Origin: Polyangia bacterium
Lineage (GTDB): Bacteria > Myxococcota_A > Polyangia > Nannocystales > Nannocystaceae
Length of the DNA stretch: 64,000 nt
Assembly (NCBI GenBank): GCA_030429545.1
Contig: JAUIFF010000006.1
Coordinates: 186,001 to 250,000 of the forward strand
Reading direction: 5' to 3'
Shown here: piece after piece, positions 61,577 through 64,000 of the stretch
Layout of the letters: the number at the start of each line of letters is the position of its first letter
How positions within the stretch are numbered: the stretch's first letter is position 1
Notes under the pieces: generated by a model
The model's database searches: none
What the model was told of the DNA's origin: nothing
What the model saw: only the letters and a program-made list of their open reading frames with translations
Program-made: the position numbers and the translations under genes

Positions 61577-63433
61577 TTGCAAGACGTCGCATTTCAACCT
61601 GCCACGCCCGCCGACTGGGAGGCGCAAGCCCTGAAAGAGCTCCGCGGCGAGGCGCTGCAATCCCTCGACCATACGCCCGTTGCCGGTGTTCGGATGCCGC
61701 CGATCGTCCATCAGCCGGGGGCCCCACCACATCTTCACCGGGTTGCCGGCGGCTGGAAGATCGCCCATGCCTATCGCCACCGCGAGCCGACGGCTGCCGG
61801 GTGCGAGATCGCCAAGGACCTTGCGGGCGGCCTACAACTGGTGTGGTTGTGCCGACACTACGCCGAGGCACCGCGGGGACGTGGCGGCGTGGCCTGGCAG
61901 ACTGTCGAAGAACTCGGGAGCGTGCTCGCCGAGGTCCCGCTCTCCGAGTTTTCAGTGGTCCTCGAAGCCGGGGCCAACGGCCCGGCAGCTGCCCAGGCAT
62001 TGCTTGCACTTACAAAATCTCGAAACGTCGACCCCGGGGCGCTGACCGGGGCCATTCTCGCCGACCCCCTGCATGAGCTTGCGTGCACCGGGCAACTGAC
62101 CCAGCCGCTCGACCAGGCGTTTGCCAACGTATTCGAGCTCGCCGAGATCTGTGCACACGCACCCAATCTGCGAACCATCGGTGTGAGTGCGGTGCCCTAC
62201 CACGAGGCCGGGGCGACCGCGGTGCAAGAAGTCGCCTGGGCGCTCGCCAGTGGCATTGAGGTGCTGCGCCGGGGGCAAGCCGCGGGCCACAGCATCGAGC
62301 AACTCGCCCCGCGGTTTGTGTTTCACCTGGCACTCGGCCGCAACCTGCTGGCAACCTGCGCCAAACTCCGGGCCGCCCGCAGCCTGTGGGCCGCGGTCGT
62401 CGGCAAAGCTGGCGGTTGCTCGGCAGCACAAAGAATGTACCTACATGCTTCTGGAAGCTGGCGCGAGCTGGCCTGTGCCGAACCGTGGAGTAATCTGTTG
62501 CGGGCCACGGTGCAGGGTGTGGCCGCGACCATGGGCGAGGTCGACAGTTTTGACCTCCCGGGGTTTGACAGCGGCGATCGTCCCGACGGCGCGTTTGCCC
62601 GCAGGCTTGCGCGCAACACCCAACTGCTGCTGCGCGACGAGTCCCATCTCGCCAAGGTTTGCGACCCCGCGGGCCACAGCGGCTACGTCGAGTCCCTCAC
62701 CCAAACCATCGCCCGCGAAGCCTGGGCGCTTGTCCGCAGTATCGAGTCCGGAGGCGGGATGTCGGCAGCGCTGTTGCGCGGTGATGTCCAACAGGCCTGT
62801 ATCACCGCACTGGCCGAACAACAGGCGCGGGTGGCCAGGCTCCAACACGCGATCGTCGGTATCAACCGATTCGCCGTGCTCGACCCACCAGCGGTCCCCG
62901 AAGTGTGCGCCCCGGACAGCTCCAGCGACCTCGTCGACAATGTCGAACCCGCAACAGTCTGCCAAGCACTCACCCGGCAACGACTCGCCGCGGGGTTTGA
63001 AGTCCTGCGCGGGCAAACAGCCCAGGGGCCGCGTCCAAAAGTCGGTGTGGTCGCGCTCGGCCCCCTCAAGCGCCACAAAAACCTGGTCCAGCAGGCAACC
63101 GCCCTGCTCGAGAGTGCCGGGTTTGAGGTTGTCGACCCCACCCCGGCGGCGGGCCACACCCCGCGCGAGGCGGTGGCCCTGTGGCGGCAGCAAAACTGCT
63201 CGGCCGCGGTCCTGTGCGCAACCCCAGAGGACCTCGGCGAACACGGCTCCGCGCTCGTCTCCGACCTCACCAATGGTTCGCCAGGACCCCTGGCAATTAT
63301 TTGTATCGGCAATGAACCCACACCACAACCCTGGCACAGCCAGGTCAACGCATGGCTCAGCGCCGGGACCGATGTGCTCGGCAGCCTCAGCGTTTTGGTC
63401 GAACTTTTATGCCACGCACAGGAGGCCAACTAA
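61577..63433 (+). CDS. mutA: methylmalonyl-CoA mutase, small subunit
   Basis: A 618-aa small subunit of adenosylcobalamin-dependent methylmalonyl-CoA mutase, starting TTG 61577-61579 behind a very good ribosome site (GGAGAGGA, 5 bp before). The TIM-barrel part ([56 protein letters not shown]) is typical of the noncatalytic small subunit. The C-terminal domain ([20 protein letters not shown]) lacks the DxHxxG cobalamin motif, as expected. Stop overlaps the mutB start (TAATG). Interconverts succinyl-CoA and (R)-methylmalonyl-CoA. Confidence 0.93.
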   Translation: MQDVAFQPATPADWEAQALKELRGEALQSLDHTPVAGVRMPPIVHQPGAPPHLHRVAGGWKIAHAYRHREPTAAGCEIAKDLAGGLQLVWLCRHYAEAPRGRGGVAWQTVEELGSVLAEVPLSEFSVVLEAGANGPAAAQALLALTKSRNVDPGALTGAILADPLHELACTGQLTQPLDQAFANVFELAEICAHAPNLRTIGVSAVPYHEAGATAVQEVAWALASGIEVLRRGQAAGHSIEQLAPRFVFHLALGRNLLATCAKLRAARSLWAAVVGKAGGCSAAQRMYLHASGSWRELACAEPWSNLLRATVQGVAATMGEVDSFDLPGFDSGDRPDGAFARRLARNTQLLLRDESHLAKVCDPAGHSGYVESLTQTIAREAWALVRSIESGGGMSAALLRGDVQQACITALAEQQARVARLQHAIVGINRFAVLDPPAVPEVCAPDSSSDLVDNVEPATVCQALTRQRLAAGFEVLRGQTAQGPRPKVGVVALGPLKRHKNLVQQATALLESAGFEVVDPTPAAGHTPREAVALWRQQNCSAAVLCATPEDLGEHGSALVSDLTNGSPGPLAIICIGNEPTPQPWHSQVNAWLSAGTDVLGSLSVLVELLCHAQEAN

Positions 63434-64000
63434 TGTCCACGCTTCCCCCGTTTGCAAACCTGAGCTTCGAAGAGTTGGTCGATGGGCAAAGCCCACATCA
63501 ACCTATCTCAAAAGACACCTGGGAGACGCCCGAAGGGATCGCCATCGAGCCGCACTACGGCGCCCGGGCCCTCGATGGCCTGACCCACCTCGCGTCGGTC
63601 CCCGGCGTTGCCCCCTATGTCCGCGGCCCGTACGCGACCATGTACACCCGGCGCCCGTGGACGATCCGCCAGTACGCCGGGTTTTCGACGGCCGAGGAGA
63701 GCAATGCGTTTTATCGCCGCAACCTCGCCGCCGGGCAAAAGGGCCTGTCGATCGCGTTTGATTTGGCGACCCACCGCGGCTACGACTCGGACCATCCGCG
63801 GGTGGTCGGCGACGTCGGCATGGCCGGCGTGGCGATCGACTCGATCCTCGACATGCGGATTTTGTTTGACAAAATTCCACTCGATAAAATGAGTGTATCG
63901 ATGACCATGAACGGCGCTGTATTGCCGGTTATGGCGCTTTATATCGTCGCCGCCGAGGAACAGGGTGTCGACCGTAAACTCCTGCGAGGGACCATTCAAA
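63433..64000 (+). CDS. mutB: methylmalonyl-CoA mutase, large subunit (3' truncated by window)
   Basis: Starts ATG 63433-63435 overlapping the mutA stop and stays open to the end of the window (189 codons). [40 protein letters not shown] and [18 protein letters not shown] are conserved in catalytic MutB subunits, where the first segment lines the substrate channel. The cobalamin-binding C-terminus is beyond the window. mutA and mutB should be translated as a unit to give the heterodimer. Confidence 0.95.
   Translation, partial: MSTLPPFANLSFEELVDGQSPHQPISKDTWETPEGIAIEPHYGARALDGLTHLASVPGVAPYVRGPYATMYTRRPWTIRQYAGFSTAEESNAFYRRNLAAGQKGLSIAFDLATHRGYDSDHPRVVGDVGMAGVAIDSILDMRILFDKIPLDKMSVSMTMNGAVLPVMALYIVAAEEQGVDRKLLRGTIQ

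Noticed and set aside
746..63311. CRP, LexA or HIP1 identity for the dispersed palindrome
   Set aside because: CRP needs TGTGA-N6-TCACA and HIP1 is GCGATCGC; neither matches TGYA-NN-TRCA, and copies are mostly inside genes rather than promoters.

Overview
The window is G+C-rich (about 65% by eye), densely coded bacterial DNA that most resembles a Myxococcota genome, possibly Nannocystineae. Pointers are an mglB-mglA polarity pair, a Ser/Thr kinase with a TPR/PEGA-like partner, DUF4215-type Cys-rich lipoproteins, paired ArsA-like ATPases and a PilZ-receiver-DUF4388 protein. The phylum call is an inference from gene content; no rRNA is present.

Layout. 0-5.6 kb: end of a membrane protein, hutI-hutU, a cluster of inverted repeats, and a class I lysyl-tRNA synthetase. 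5.7-14.4 kb: TPR lipoprotein, GIDE-like membrane protein coupled to a membrane aspartyl protease, PilZ-receiver-DUF4388 protein, two overlapping ArsA-like ATPases, a HEAT/THUMP-like methyltransferase, and a TM2-like protein. 14.7-22.1 kb: dapD, a secreted Cys-rich protein with a lysine tail, a folB fusion, a PstS-like protein coupled to a NarX-type kinase, and a TonB-dependent receptor. 22.4-28.3 kb: an accessory segment bounded by direct repeats, holding two Cys-rich lipoproteins, a toxin-antitoxin pair, orphan genes and a frameshifted tyrosine recombinase.

28.3-34.2 kb: hemF, an LRR-like lipoprotein, a GyrI-like protein, tmRNA (ssrA) and rnhB. 34.4-44.7 kb: two neighbouring dynamin-like GTPases (one with a large TPR-like N-terminus), a degenerate M48-like protein and three envelope proteins. 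45.1-49.6 kb: mglB-mglA beside dnaX-ybaB-recR. 50.3-56.3 kb: kinase/TPR pair, class II glutamine amidotransferase, acyl-CoA dehydrogenase. 56.5-61.3 kb: an AlgI-like MBOAT followed 5 bp later by a 1127-aa protein with two SGNH-like domains around an NHL-like region. 61.6-64 kb: mutA and the start of mutB.

The strongest unexplained signal is a short dispersed palindrome, TGYA-NN-TRCA, found in genes and spacers roughly once per 1-2 kb (30 exact copies read by eye against 1-2 expected), plus related forms such as TGCATAGGCA/TGCCTATACA and TGTATARACA. A second theme is degenerate tandem copies of gene 3' ends at convergent junctions (34.2-34.5 and 53.2-53.4 kb). The best candidates for an undescribed protein system are the MBOAT/SGNH-NHL-SGNH pair and the dynamin pair.
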